From the NCBI GenBank assembly GCA_964036195.1, contig OZ038456.1, forward strand, positions 806,001-870,000: a DNA stretch of 64,000 nucleotides. Direction: 5' to 3'. The notes below the pieces were generated by a model, which made no database searches, was not told the origin of the DNA, and saw nothing but the letters and a program-made list of their open reading frames with translations. Shown here in pieces: positions 43,010 to 54,909 of this stretch. The stretch is from Sphaerolaimus hirsutus. Lineage: Eukaryota > Nematoda > Chromadorea > Monhysterida > Sphaerolaimidae. Position 1 is the stretch's first letter, and every line of letters starts with the position of its first letter. Both the position numbers and the translations under genes were made by a program.

Positions 43010-45255
43010 ATAAATGATGAAATATCTCATCGCAAGTAACATTACTCGCATCCAGTACCCGGTGTGAATCGGAATCCCATGCGAAACTGCATCTGGGCGC
43101 CGCGTGACGGTTGATACTTCTGAAGTCAACCCAGTCCCAGACAGATTTGTTAGTCGGCGCTCTAGCCGGGGCCCAGTTCCAACTTGAGATTAGACAAATA
43201 TACTTAAATTGTACAAGGAATATCGAGGCTAATAATTCAGTTACAATACATATTTATATCTAAACTGGTGGCACATTTAAATGAGAAATCAGGTACCTCA
43301 TTTTTCATAACAATCTCACAGGGAAACGTGCAGCCCAATATGGCTGCCATTTGTTGTGGGGGTGCCCACAACATTTGCCTACATAAATGCCAAGTGGCAC
43401 CCCATGGCACCCCCCTGTTCTGCTGCTACAGATAAATGAAAAAAATTTGCCAATTTTTTCCCGGAAAATATAAATGAGAATTTTCAAAAAAAACACACAA
43501 AATATGGCTGCGGTAAGGTGTGCAGCCTTTTTTTGGTGTGCTGACAACACAAGTGATGAATACACTTGTGTTGGTGCTTTTCCAAAAAATAAAAAATCCT
43601 TGTGGCTTGCCCAAAGCCATCGTTTGACCCACTGGTAAGTAGGGGGTATATTTTGACACCCAGCCCACTCCCCCACACAAAAATTACCCCCAATATACAG
43701 ACATGTGCCACGAAGCCATGTCAACAATGATTTTAAACTTTGTGATTACCTAAATTGTGGTTGTAATTAAAAAACTGTGATTTTTGATTTTCTGGACATG
43801 ACCTCTTTATTTTTCTGGGCCAGTCACACTAGATACAGGGCACATTGCCCATCGGCCCCCATAGGTTTTTATCAGATAATTAGTGCCCGCATTGAATGGG
43901 CACAAGTATTTTGTGATTAGCATCATGACACTGCAGGCGCTGGACGCGCTGTCATGTGAGTGCCCTCTTTACACAGGGCTGTTTTTATCATTTGCTATAA
44001 AAAATACATAAGTGCAAAAACGGGGCCCAGGAGCAGCCATATGTTGCCCCTGACACTGAGCGAGCCAATTCTGGCCCCCATGTGCTCCATAAATAGCTTG
44101 GGATAGTGGATTGTCCACTTTTTCTAACCTACACTTTTCTCCAAAAAATTTTTTTAATTTGATCAACAACGCCATCATTGTGTGGGGCTTCTGGGGTTTC
44201 TGAGGGGGTAGAAAAGTTGCACGTACTTACACTCTACCAATGTCAAAAGAACTTTTTTGTCTAAAGTGTCTAGAAAAAAATTTATTAAAAATATAAATTT
44301 CATCGGGAACAAAAATTGGTATGGAATTCTCATTTATATTTTCCAGAAAAAAATGATAAAAAAATTATTTTCTGCACCAAGGGTGGCCTGAGGGGGGTGC
44401 CCCCTAGGGTATATATAGTGAACACTTGGGGTCACCCTCACAGAAGATGACAGCCTGACAGCTTTCATGTGGGATCTGTAAAATACAATAAAGTGATTTT
44501 CTCATTTATATTTTCCACCAGTTTATTTTTAAAGACGTTTACAGATTTTTATTGATGTTTTTACGTTTCGTGACAAATATACATGTGCAAAAACTACCTA
44601 GTTTTAAATATACAAAAATGGCACTTTGGATTCAAAGCCACTAAAAGTTAGGGAGCTTGGCATGGAGTAGCATGGAAAGCCTCACACCAAGCGTCAGCTT
44701 TATAGCCACACTCAAAAAATGTAAATTTCATGAAAAACAAATACATATCCATAGATACATAGTCATGACACCATCTACCAGCATGTGATCTATTTTCTGA
44801 AAATTTTGTTTCTGGATGTTATCTGCCTATGTCTTCAGCTGCAACGTGACTCAGATGTCGCATAATAACAACGATTTTACACCAGACAAACATATAGAGC
44901 CCAAATACACGACAACATGTATCTGGCTACGAAAATTCAGGAACACAACCCCCCCCCCCCCCCGCAGGAACACGTCTGCCATGCGAACATCCAACTAGCA
45001 CACCACAGGACAACTTGCACTCAGACAGAGCACCTCATTAGGTGCACGCCCCCAGCCCACTGCAATGGGTCAAATCGGGTGACATCGCATGCACAATGCA
45101 ATTTGTACTTATCTACTTGGGGCTGTTCCGAAAGTAGTGCCCATCGAGGGGGTTGAGTCCCAACAACCAAGACCCCAAACAGAACCAACCACAGAAAACA
45201 GAGCAGCGTTTTTTTCATTTCTGATACAATGAATGGATATTCGTGGGTGTACAAA
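43010..45255. other. No recognisable gene; partial repeats
   Basis: About 2.2 kb. AAATATAAATGAGAATTTTC at 43465 has its complement near 44328 and 44500, suggesting a foldback. The 140-codon minus-strand frame over 43305-43727 has no recognisable domain. A C-run lies at 44950. Confidence 0.35.
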
Positions 45256-45259
45256 CTTA

Positions 45260-45625
45260 ATTTACCATATTTCTTTAAAATACACTCACCATCAAATTTT
45301 GAGGGGTAGTTAATTTGAGGTGTCTTATTCAAGGGGGTTTATTATTTCATTAGAAATTTTAATGTAGGAACACAGTAAAGAATAGGCTTTAACATATACA
45401 AAACTGATAATAAATATGACAAAACAGGATATATTTAGACATATATACACATATGAATATCTACACAAACTAGTCTTTGTGTAGCTGTGATGCAAATTGG
45501 CAGCAATTAATACATCATGTATGATTGGGGTATTTCAGGAGGGGGGGGGGACATTTTTTCCTCAGCTCACACAGACCTGAGGATGTTTCGAGGGGTCAAT
45601 TCAGGGGGAAAATTTGAGGAAATAC
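45260..45625. mobile_element. Degenerate CCGTATT-family MITE
   Basis: From ACCATATTTCTTTAAAATAC to AATTTGAGGAAATAC, with GGGGTATTTCAGGAGG and CAAGGGGGTTTATTATTTC inside. Old and eroded. Confidence 0.55.
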
Positions 45626-45629
45626 AAAT

Positions 45630-46580
45630 ACTTTCATAATCACTGCAGTCACATTATTTTCATCACATCTTTTCCATCCAACATTGCAGTTCGATTAAGT
45701 TTTTAAAAGGTGAGGAGTGCCTTCTGTCAGGAAAAATATTAGCTGCGAGTTGAATCTTTTATGCCATTATTGTAAAAGTTATGCAATTTACTGATATGAA
45801 GGGGTGTAGCTTCGAGTGCACTATTATCGAAACAGCCCCAGTAAGATATTTACATACAATGCTAAATTCACTTATGCTTGTTATATGTGCATTGTACAAT
45901 CTCTGTGGTGGTATTTAAGCATTGAGGAAACCTGCTGTAGACATCTTTTTGTACTAGCTTTCACAACAAATATACAAACTCTTCTCACCCTAAAAAAACC
46001 CTAAAGTGGCAATGACGAAACATTAAGTAAACTAAAGCAACAAAAACAAAACAAAACGAAAAATGGGCCGAAAATGGGACCAGAAATTTATTGAACGGCA
46101 ACAATAGTGGCTTTTAGATGCGAGAAAACAATGCCCGGGAAAGTTGCCCAAAAATCGATGCAAATTGCAGCGAGCCGGCTGAAGCGCGTGACGTAAACAG
46201 GATGGAAAGATATGTTATACGTTCGCAGCTATATTGATGTACGTTAAACTTTAAAATTAGAGCACTGGGAGTTGCGCTGGTCAGGGTCGCATTCTCAGGT
46301 TTTATATGATTTTTAGTGAAAAATGTTTGTAATTTCACTATATTCTCATTTTGCTGCCTTCAATAACCTTTAGGTACGCAAAGCGCTGAGCCAAAAGTTG
46401 CCCAAAAATCACAACCCCAAACAACAATAAAGGGCGCAAAAGAAAGCACGCAGCGCACTGCGCGTGGAACATCTCAACGTAGAAATCAGTGCAGCGCAGT
46501 GCGAACACCGCACCAAACTTGTTCATGAATGGGGGGCATGCGCCAGTTATTATACCCATGTGGAGATTGGGGTTGCCCGA
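45630..46580. other. No recognisable gene
   Basis: Mixed AT-rich sequence with a GC-richer part at 46090-46540. No splice-consistent exons or element ends that I can support. Confidence 0.35.
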
Positions 46581-46588
46581 ATCGGGGG

Positions 46589-47050
46589 CAGGGCCGTATC
46601 CAGGGGGGGCGGGGGGGGGGGGGGCTGCAGACCCCCCCCTCCCGGGGTGAGACCTAAAAAGTCCCGGAAAATGCCATTGTTCCTATACATTTTTCGATGT
46701 TTCTTAAAAATTTTGCGCTCAAGCGCGCAAGCGCGCAATTTCTTCCCCATATATTGTATTTTTAGCGAATCGGTCCCCGTAAACAAATATCATTGAAAAT
46801 GAACACATTTTTGACACTTTCGCTGCGTATGTATGCATAATTACATCTATATAAAGCGGTTCCTGGCGCTGGCGCCAACTCCAACAGCGCCATGGCGTGG
46901 CGCCTTGGTATGGCGCTAGCGCCATAACACCTTTCCGTCCCTATATGGGGAAAAAATTTAGGGGGGGGGGCTGAGCCCCCCCCCCCCCGCTCGCTGGCCC
47001 CCGTAAACAAGCAGCCCCCCCCTCAAAAATCCTGGATATTTACGTCCCTG
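46589..47050. mobile_element. hAT-like MITE, CAGGGCCGTATCCAG ends, 8-bp TSD
   Basis: The ends are CAGGGCCGTATCCAGGGG and CCTGGATATTTACGTCCCTG, with a perfect TSD ATCGGGGG (46581-46588, 47051-47058). Contains a GGCGCC block (46865-46925) and the hairpin GCGCTCAAGCGCGC. Confidence 0.92.
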
Positions 47051-47059
47051 ATCGGGGGC

Positions 47060-48365
47060 ACAATAGGGGTACGGGATAGGGATTTTGATTCATACAGATA
47101 TTTACAACTGGTATTTATTAGGTACGAAAAAAGTCTTTAACGACGGTTGCGTAGCTGTAGTTGATAAAAGTTACCTCAAAATAATACTGTAGTAGTAAGT
47201 CCAACCAACCACTTTTGTGTGAAACTCTCCATACTTTTCTCACCAACAAGGTATGGAATTGGTCCCAGGAAACTAAAGCGTGGGCATTGGCAAAATGTCA
47301 AACATCATGCATCTGGAAGGTATAAATTGTCATGCAGTCAGTTTTTATGGGCAAAAATGTCTTGGGAAAACTGATATGAAAACGGTGATATGACGTCATA
47401 AAGAGATGTGAGGAATTTGGCTGTATTTTAAAGCACTGAAAAATAGCTTATAATTGAAATGTACTGGGGTTCCATTTTCGTTAGAGTTTGGGTGCTATAT
47501 TGTTAGGTTGTTGTTGACATTTTATTGTTTTATATTTATGATATGCAAGACAATACACAACCTACCATTTAATTGTTCATCATGGGTATTTTTACACGAC
47601 ATGAGTCAGCTGACGTACGTACTGAGAAAAATCAAGCAAAACACAAACAAAAAAAACAAGCACAAATGTACTACAATTTACAGGGACTTATCAAATGGAT
47701 ACACAAGGCACAAATGTCAACGGAGTACTTGCTTCATGTGATGTAGTGAATGGAATCAAGCAGGCAAACTTGTATTGTTGCTGCTCGTTTTTTAGAATTT
47801 ATTTTTCTAATTTAAAAAAGTTTAGAGGTTTCAAGTTGTTGAAGGGGGCTATTCGAGGGGGGATTTTTCTAGGGGAGGGATTATTATTTTGTCAAAATTT
47901 TCAAGCCTGTATCAATCTCTTCATTCCATGAAATATGCTTTAACACAATACCATGCCATTTTTGTTCAAATTTGACACAACAAATCGACAACACAACAAT
48001 TGAGAGGGGAATTATTCAAGGGCGATTATTTTACCCCAGTTGTCTTACAAGGGGGACTATTCAAGCAAATACGGTCCATTTAAGGTTTTGAAAAAAGGGC
48101 CTTAAAATCCGCTTGAAAATCGCTTTCCCATCCCTACTAAAATGACATGTACCTGCAGTCATGTTTCAGACAGGTCAATTCTTTGATGTATTCCGCAGCT
48201 GCACCTACTGCGTTCATGATGAATCGCTTCATCTACATATAGTGTCCCATCCCAGCCAGCTGTTTTTTTATTATTTATCATCCAAAAAAATTGTGGATGA
48301 GATTAACAACATAAATGCATTAAATGCATTGCGCTTGGGCGGCGCACTGTAATGCGTACATCGGC
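47060..48365. other. No gene; relicts of array elements
   Basis: A GTAAAATGTCA-like fragment near 47290, a CCGTATT-type fragment (about 47830-48075, ending AATACGGT) and the end of a GCTTTCCCATCCCTA element at 48120. Otherwise AT-rich. Confidence 0.35.
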
Positions 48366-48371
48366 AATATG

Positions 48372-48781
48372 TAGGGTTCAAACGGGATTGACTTTTCGGG
48401 ATCGGGATTGGTTTTTTGAGATTTCGCGATCGGGATCGGGATTGGCCGGGATTGGGGTCACGGGATCGGGATCGGGGTATTGGGATACAGATTTTGGTTA
48501 ATGTTCTGGCATTCACAGTTGTTCATAAAGGTCTCAAAACACTGTTGGATGCCAGAAAAGTGGCATAAAATGAACGCTGAGGGTTTGCATTCACATTTTT
48601 GCATGCAAAACCGTCATTTTTCACTTTTGATAATTTCCACTAGTTTTTCCGGGATCGGGATCCCAGACTTTGGAGTTTCTCGGGATCGAGATTTGAAAAT
48701 TTTCGGGATCGGGATCGGGACTGCTAAATCCCGGACTTTCACGGGATCCGGGATCGGGATCGGGATCCCGTTTGAACCCTA
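48372..48781. mobile_element. hAT-like MITE with GGGATC arrays, 8-bp TSD
   Basis: The ends are TAGGGTTCAAACGGGATTGA and GATCCCGTTTGAACCCTA. Flanks GCAATATG and GCAACATG match at 7 of 8. Arrays of GGGATC at both ends. The middle has a single CATTTTTGCATG unit that is expanded in the copy at 60728. Confidence 0.9.
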
Positions 48782-48789
48782 GCAACATG

Positions 48790-49820
48790 TGCGTTTTTTC
48801 TTCTTTTCATTTTTTTCCTCCCGCCGCATTCAAGTGAAATATTCTCGCGGTAATATTTTCAGGTGTAAGTAGATTATCTGCCCACCATGTCCATAAAACC
48901 TACACGTTTCCCATTAGCCAAATGCACAGGTAGCAGCGACAAACGTTGTTTACTTTTCCTTCCAATGCAAACATGTACCCAGATATTTTTGCTTAAAAAG
49001 TGCAAATCCCCTGGCATTTTAAAATGGACACTTATTGATTTACATATTTGTCTTATTCCGTTATGTATTTATCTGGTTTGGTGGGATTTCAGCGACACTG
49101 CACATTTTTTTCTTCGAGACAAATATTTCCCGTAAAAAGACGCCGGTGCATCGAAAAGACCTTGACTTCTGCTGCAGTTTAGTCACTGAGAAGAAAGTCT
49201 CAAATGAACTCCAGTGTGAAATCATCGCACCAGATAAAATTCTTGGATACTGAAATAATACTTATCATTTAAACATCTAGAAAAATTTCGCGCCAGAAAT
49301 CCACGCGATTCATTTAAAATTGAACTTCCCCATAAATTTTTCACTCCAACAATTTCACTAGGTGAAAATAAATTCATCTAATGTGACTAAAACTGGAGCC
49401 ACCCCTAAACACACAGTATTGAATCTCATGCGTTTTCCCATGGGCTGTGAGATAAACTTTGGGAGACCCTGCAAATTTGTTTGCATAAGAACACAGGTGC
49501 TGTAACAGAACCAGTGCATAAGTTTGCAATAGTATTTATGCATATTTGTGTGTATGTTTGGAATTGATTTGCAATATTGACAGTTTCATGTGAATTTGGC
49601 GCTGATCAGTAGGTTAAGGCTGGAATAACAATTTTGTTGCATAATTGAGTGTAGGATTATAGTTTACTGGTTTTTGCTACCCGTGTGTGTTTCTATGTAT
49701 TTGTGATTGAAATTGCGGTTGCTATTTTTGGTTGTGCGTATTTCAATGTTTACAATGAGCAAATTTACAGTAGTTACAAAATAGATTTGTAGACAATTAT
49801 TTCACGCACTATCGCCCAGA
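48790..49820. other. No recognisable gene
   Basis: AT-rich. A short frame at 48887-49132 is open but has no recognisable domain or fitting splice partner. Confidence 0.35.
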
Positions 49821-49825
49821 TTGGC

Positions 49826-50123
49826 GGCCCACACACTAGTTAACGCATGTGTGTCAACTGATTTGTGTCAACTGGTCTGCGTCAACTCAGATATCGCCTT
49901 CCAGAGATATCTTCTAATGCACTTGCCATAACGTTTTTTTTCAACATAGCCGCGTGTGCATTTAGAGATTGCTGTGCGACATAGGGCACACTGTCAACTG
50001 GTGCGAATCCCGATTCAAAGCTTGCTGACGAGTGTAAATACGAACGACGTTCAAACGCAATCTTTGAATTAGGAACGGAACCAGTTGACATTTGGTGTCG
50101 ATGTCAACTAGCGTGTGTGGGGC
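49826..50123. mobile_element. CACACACTAGTTAACG/CTAGCGTGTGTGG element
   Basis: GGCCCACACACTAGTTAACG at the left and TGTCAACTAGCGTGTGTGGG at the right. The interior combines the CTCAGATATCGCCTTCCA part seen at 13140 with the CAAATGTCAACTGG family arms. Confidence 0.6.
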
Positions 50124-50421
50124 CATAAGAAGCCAAAATCTGAGTTGAGACAAGTTGACACACATGTGTCAACTAGTGAGCAGCGTTGTCAGAATTACTG
50201 AACTTTTTTCAAAAGTATATGAAAATATAAGTATTTTATGTTTACTCACCACAAAGTATAGAAAATGTAAAATACTTTTTTTACTCGTACTCGTGCGTAA
50301 ATGTGAGTAAAATATTTTTTACCCAGGAAAATGTAAAAACGAGTACTTTTCCCATGGAAAACACATTTTTACACTAATTTTTACATGTGAGAGTGAGTTT
50401 TACACTGAAAGAGACAATATA

Positions 50422-50808
50422 CCGTATTTCCTCGATTTACCCCCCCCCCTCGAAATACAACCCCAGGTGTTTTTGGGCTGGGGAAAAATACCCCCCCCTC
50501 GAAATACCCCTGTCTGGAATTATGTACATGATGTATGCAGTGTACATCATGTATAATATATTGGTCGCAGTTTGCATCGCAGCTACACATGTACTAGTTA
50601 GTGTAGCGATAGACATTGATAAATATGTCCAAATATACCCTACTTGGACGTTGATTACCTGTTTTGTGTATATAAAAGCGTACTCTTTACTATGAATTTC
50701 GTGAAAATTTCTGACGAAATAATAACCCCCCCCCCCACTCGAAATACCCCCCTCAAAATTTCCACTCTGAAACAATAAACCCCCTGGGGGTATTTCTAGG
50801 AAATACGG
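50422..50808. mobile_element. CCGTATTTCCTCGA MITE, TA-flanked, nested
   Basis: The ends are CCGTATTTCCTCGATTTACC and TTTCTAGGAAATACGG with TA on each side, inserted in 50181-51626. Confidence 0.8.
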
Positions 50809-51023
50809 TATGTCATTTTTAGTGATTATTGAGTATTTTTTAGAAAAATGATATGATTTCTTCAAAACTGTCTTATTTTAGCAACAGAAAATTGTGATTT
50901 TAGCAACAACAAAAAATACATTTCTCAATACGCATGTACTTTTAAAATGTACGCGTAAAAGTAAGTACATTACTTTTTGTATGTAATTACATGTAAATGT
51001 ATTTACCGCGTACTCGCGTACGC

Positions 51024-51578
51024 CAGGGACGTATCCAGGATTTTTGAGCGGGGGGGCTGCTTGTTTACGGAGGCCGGCGAGGGGGGGGGCTCAGCCCCCC
51101 CCCCTAAAATTTTTGCTACATAGTGGCGGAATGGCGCCATGGCGCTGGCGCCATTAGTAAGCGCCACGCCATGGCGCCATTGGCGTTGGCGCCAGCGCCA
51201 TATAACGCTGTATATGTATGTAAATATACATACAAAACAGCAAAAAGCACAACATTGAGTGTGATTATGACGATTTGTGGCCACATGGAGCAAATCTGAT
51301 GATAATACCTTATGTCTGGTGAAGAATGCGCGCTTGCGCGCAAAATTTTTTTCGCTGACTTTGAAAAAATCGCATTCCGGTAACTTTCTGGTCTCGCCCC
51401 GGGAAGGGGGGTTGACACCCATGTTGGCCGGGACGTTATGGCCGCGGACGTTGTGGCCGCGCCGTTTTGGCCGCGGGACACGAAGGCCGCGGCCATAACG
51501 TCCCGGCCAACATGGGCTCATACCGGGAAGGGGGGGGGGGCTGCAGCCCCCCCCCGCCCCCCCCTGGATACGGCCCTG
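51024..51578. mobile_element. hAT-like MITE, CAGGGACGTATCCAG ends, nested, 8-bp TSD
   Basis: The ends are CAGGGACGTATCCAGGATTT and CCTGGATACGGCCCTG, with a perfect TSD GCGTACGC (51016-51023, 51579-51586). Contains GGCGCC units (51135-51200), the hairpin at 51328-51341, and a GGCCGCGG-rich inverted pair at 51412-51525 (CATGTTGGCCGGGACGTTAT and its complement). Confidence 0.92.
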
Positions 51579-51851
51579 GCGTACGCGTATTTTTCGAGTA
51601 AATGTACGTACACTTTAACAACTGTGCTAGTGAGCGGGCTGCCATTATTTATCTGAGTTGCACTATAGCGTCACACCATTTACAATAGTAGTACCCAGCG
51701 GCTTGTCAATTAAAATCCCCACCTGTTCTCACACTCCGCTTCTAATAATCACAATCGTAAGCATATTAGATTTCATACACACATATTTACTCAAGATCAG
51801 GGTTGGTTTTATAAAAATTCATTTTAGCAAAATTGTATAAAATTTTTATTA

Positions 51852-51906
51852 TATTTTATTTTTGTTTTATTTTATTTTATTTTATTTTATTTTATTTTAT
51901 TTTATT
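51852..51906. repeat. TTTTA pentanucleotide microsatellite
   Basis: Roughly ten uninterrupted TTTTA units inside the CAGGGTTGG element; the other end carries a shorter array of the same unit. Confidence 0.95.
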
Positions 51907-52039
51907 CCCAAAAGTCATTAATAAAATAGAATAACACCATTTTACAAAAAAATTTAGCTGCAAGTGTAAAGTTACAATAATTGATAAGAATGGTTTGCAT
52001 TTTCAGTAGAAGGACTACTGGAGTGTGCTGGGCACATTT

Positions 52040-52340
52040 GTAAAATGTCATGCAAAGTGTCAATTGTCATGCATAATGCCAAGTGTCATGTAAAATTTCA
52101 AGCAAAGTGGCAATTGTCATGACAAATGTCATGCAAAGTGTAAATTGTGTAAATAAATCTTGTGTTTTTGTATCCATAGTATGTTTTGTATCCAAATCTT
52201 ATGTTTTTGTACCTAAATGTTCACATAAGATGTGTATTCAACAACAATGTAATTTGGATACAAAACGTAAAATTCAGAAATAAAACATAAGACGTGGATA
52301 CAATTTGCCTGACATTTTACATGACATTTTACACTTTACA
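52040..52340. repeat. GTAAAATGTCA-family element, nested
   Basis: TTGTAAAATGTCATGCAAAG at the left and GACATTTTACACTTTAC at the right, with multiple internal GTCATG variants. Inserted in the TTTTA element. Confidence 0.6.
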
Positions 52341-53067
52341 AAGCTTGGAACTGTCCCCTAGATCCATGAATAAACAGGTAGACACTCAAGGAATAAGAAA
52401 TAATTTTACAAAAAATATGAATTTTTAAACAATTTTACAAAAATACAAATTTTTATACAATTTTTATTTTTATTCTAAAATTTTCCGTTTTATTTTATTT
52501 TATTTTATTCTTCAATTTTCCATTTTATTTTTATCTTATTTTTATTTTTTCTGAGATTTTGCCAACCCTTATTTTTTCTGAGATTTTGCCAACCCTGCTC
52601 AAGATAACTATTTATAACTGGACTACTAACGCCAGTTGACAATGTCGTGCGGATGTCATCCTTCTGATCTTAGAAATAGGCAAAATGTGAATGGAACTTG
52701 CTGGCTGGCACGTATCGCTGGCAGAAAATTGGAAACAAAATGTAAAATGCATTTTTTTGGAAATCAACTTTTTGAGGTTATCGACTTTTAGAAGTAAAGT
52801 AATAGAAATATCGAATATAATAGAATATAAAAATGAGTAGAAGTAGGAATCATTTATACTGTACTGGCTCGAATAATTCCCCTGGGGAAATATTATTTTG
52901 TCAGATTTTTTTAAGGGGGAACTATTCGAGGAGGAATTATTCAAGGGGGGGTTATTATTTCGTAGAAATTTTCAAGAATATTTCTGTCTAGCCATTTCAC
53001 AAAATACGCTTTATTCACAGAATAACATACCACTTTTGTGTAAATTGGACAAAAGAAATTGATCATA

Positions 53068-54369
53068 GTTAAGGTGTCCAATTCTAAAAGTCGCCAAGTC
53101 CAAAATATGAAAAATTTCGAGTTAGGCCCGGAAACGTCATCTCGGGCTACGTCTGCACATTTTTCATAATTGTCCATAAATTTTCCATATGGCATAGTGC
53201 CAAATTTGACAGTTTTTGGGAAAAATGCAAAAAATTTGGGCAAGAAGTCGACAAGTCCACTTAGTTTTGGTCTAAAAGTCGACAAGTCCATCTTCTGCAT
53301 CCTTTTTTATGGGGAAAAAACGCAAGAAATGTGATAAGTCCACTGTGGACACCGATTTCTAAAAGGCGAGAAGCGATAATTTTCCCATAAGGCAGCCTCG
53401 GCTTAGGGTTGGCAGATGTTTTTTTAAACGTTTTTTATTTAAAAAACGTTGTTTTTTTAAAAACATGATGTCCGAAATGTTTTTTTTTAAAACATCGACC
53501 AAAATTTTTAGTACTAAGCACTAGGTATTTTGCAAAATTTTTGCGTGCAAGCGCGCAATTTCACACACAAATTGACATTGGTGGTTGTTTTCTGTGGCAT
53601 TTTTAGTATCAAAGTATCCATTTATATATGCTACCATGGGTTAATAAGCGGTCATATGTCAGTTTAGTATATAATATTGAGGTAATGTGCTTCCATGTAC
53701 CTCCACAGTGTGTAACTTCACTCCCAAAGTAACAACCTCCTTTTATAACCTTGTTTGATCACTATTCCGTGCCAAACTTTACCTGAAGTCATGAACCTTC
53801 GACTATAAGGCGATATACAAACAATATGTTGACGAAAAATGGATATTTTTGACACCACACCAAATTTTTGACAAATCACCACTTATAATGGTATCCCATG
53901 GTTCCACAGACATTATATGGTCATATATAACATCACAGAGTATTGCCACTGTCTGATATACCTATATATGTTGACACAAGGTCATATCTGGGAGCTTTAA
54001 CAAAAACGTTGTTTTTTTAAAAAAAAAACATTGAGTTAAAAAAAACGTTTTTTTTCCAACCCTACCTCGGCTTCCCTGGGAACAAAAAAGTTCTCGCGTG
54101 CAAGAAGTCGACAAGTCCATTTCCCTCCCCGAAACAGTTTTGCTCTGACCGAATCGAATTTTATGGACACCCCATTTTTCACATATAGGTTGAGAGAAGA
54201 GGCTGAAAATTTGACACTTTACTGTCAACATATGGAACTTGATGGAAAACACGAGAGAGCCAAATTGGACACGCACCACGGGCCTGGAATTGGGTCTGAA
54301 ACTTAAAGTGCGATTTACTCAAAATCGCATTTTGTGGCATTGTCGACTTTTAGAATTAGACGCCTCAAT
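53068..54369. mobile_element. GGTGTCCAATTCTAAAAGTCG element, nested
   Basis: Homologous to 25854-26483 in inverse orientation (shared CGACAAGTCCACTTAGTTTT, ACATATAGGTTGAGA). Ends with GACTTTTAGAATTAGACGCC. Confidence 0.65.
53404..54064. mobile_element. hAT-like MITE with AACGTTTT arrays (TAGGGTTGG ends), 8-bp TSD
   Basis: The ends are TAGGGTTGGCAGATGTTTTT and TTTTTTTTCCAACCCTA, with a perfect TSD CCTCGGCT (53396-53403, 54065-54072). Interior is a reverse homologue of 61728-62433. Hairpin GCGTGCAAGCGCGC near 53543. Confidence 0.92.
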
Positions 54370-54465
54370 TAGGTCTTAAGGGGGAATTATAAATGAAGGA
54401 TTATTTTTCCTTCACTCAACTAACAGGGGAATTATTCGAATCAACTGATGCCACCGTATCCATTG

Positions 54466-54626
54466 GCCCCACACACGCTAGTTGACATCGACAGTAAATG
54501 TCAACTGGTTCCAATCCCGATTCAAAGCTTGCCGACGAGCCGACGAACGGCGTTCAAACGCAAGCTTTGAATTGGGATTGGAACCAGTTGACAATTGGTG
54601 TCGATATCAACTAGCGTGTGTGGGCC
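54466..54626. mobile_element. CACACACGCTAGTTGACA foldback MITE
   Basis: GGCCCCACACACGCTAGTTG and ATCAACTAGCGTGTGTGGG arms. CCATT lies on both sides, a possible 5-bp duplication. It sits about 140 bp before the start of candidate gene 2. Confidence 0.7.
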
Positions 54627-54762
54627 CATTCTTTCAATGATGGACTAATTTGCAATTTCACCTGCTTCATTTGCAGGTCCAAATAATTTAGCTGGGAACC
54701 TATTTCTAAGCTCGTGATCTCGCCGCAATGGCTAGATATCACGATTAATTTAAAAAATAAAA

Positions 54763-54909
54763 ATGGCAGAAAAATCATGTTTAACAACAGGCGGTTTGGC
54801 CGCACTGATATCCGGCTGCGTTTTTGGCACAGTGGTCATTTGCGCAGCCGTGGGCGTTTTGATATGGCTTATTTGCAACAAGAAGGGTGCGTTGAGTTGG
54901 TTCAAGGAC
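54763..54909 (+). CDS. Candidate gene 2, exon 1: start and transmembrane span
   Basis: The ATG has an A-rich context (AAAATGG). The frame reads MAEKSCLTTGGLAALISGCV, continues hydrophobic to about residue 37, then CNKKGALSWFKD. Donor choices are GAC|GTACCC after 54909 (phase 0, fits the next exon) or G|GTGCGT after 54886 (phase 1). A hAT-like element begins near 54941. Confidence 0.5.

Larger units (their letters stand above)
50181..51626. mobile_element. CAGCGTTGT hAT-like element with two nested insertions, 8-bp TSD
   Basis: The ends are CAGCGTTGTCAGAATTACTG and CACTTTAACAACTGTG, with a perfect TSD CTAGTGAG (50173-50180, 51627-51634). Once the insertions at 50422-50808 and 51024-51578 are set aside, it parallels 20227-21577. 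GAGTA/TACTC motifs inside. Confidence 0.88.
51798..52597. mobile_element. hAT-like MITE with TTTTA arrays (CAGGGTTGG ends), 8-bp TSD
   Basis: The ends are CAGGGTTGGTTTTATAAAAA and GATTTTGCCAACCCTG, with a perfect TSD CTCAAGAT (51790-51797, 52598-52605). TTTTA arrays (51852-51906, about 52485-52510) sit near both ends. A GTAAAATGTCA element lies within at about 52040-52340. Confidence 0.9.
52869..54434. mobile_element. TCGAATAATTCCCC element with nested insertions
   Basis: CTCGAATAATTCCCCTGGGG at the left and GGGGAATTATTCGAAT at the right, a relative of the CCGTATT family. Interrupted by 53068-54369, itself interrupted by 53404-54064. Confidence 0.55.

Noticed and set aside
43305..43727. 140-codon minus-strand frame
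   Set aside because: No recognisable motif, lies in partly palindromic repeat-like DNA, and has no splice partners.
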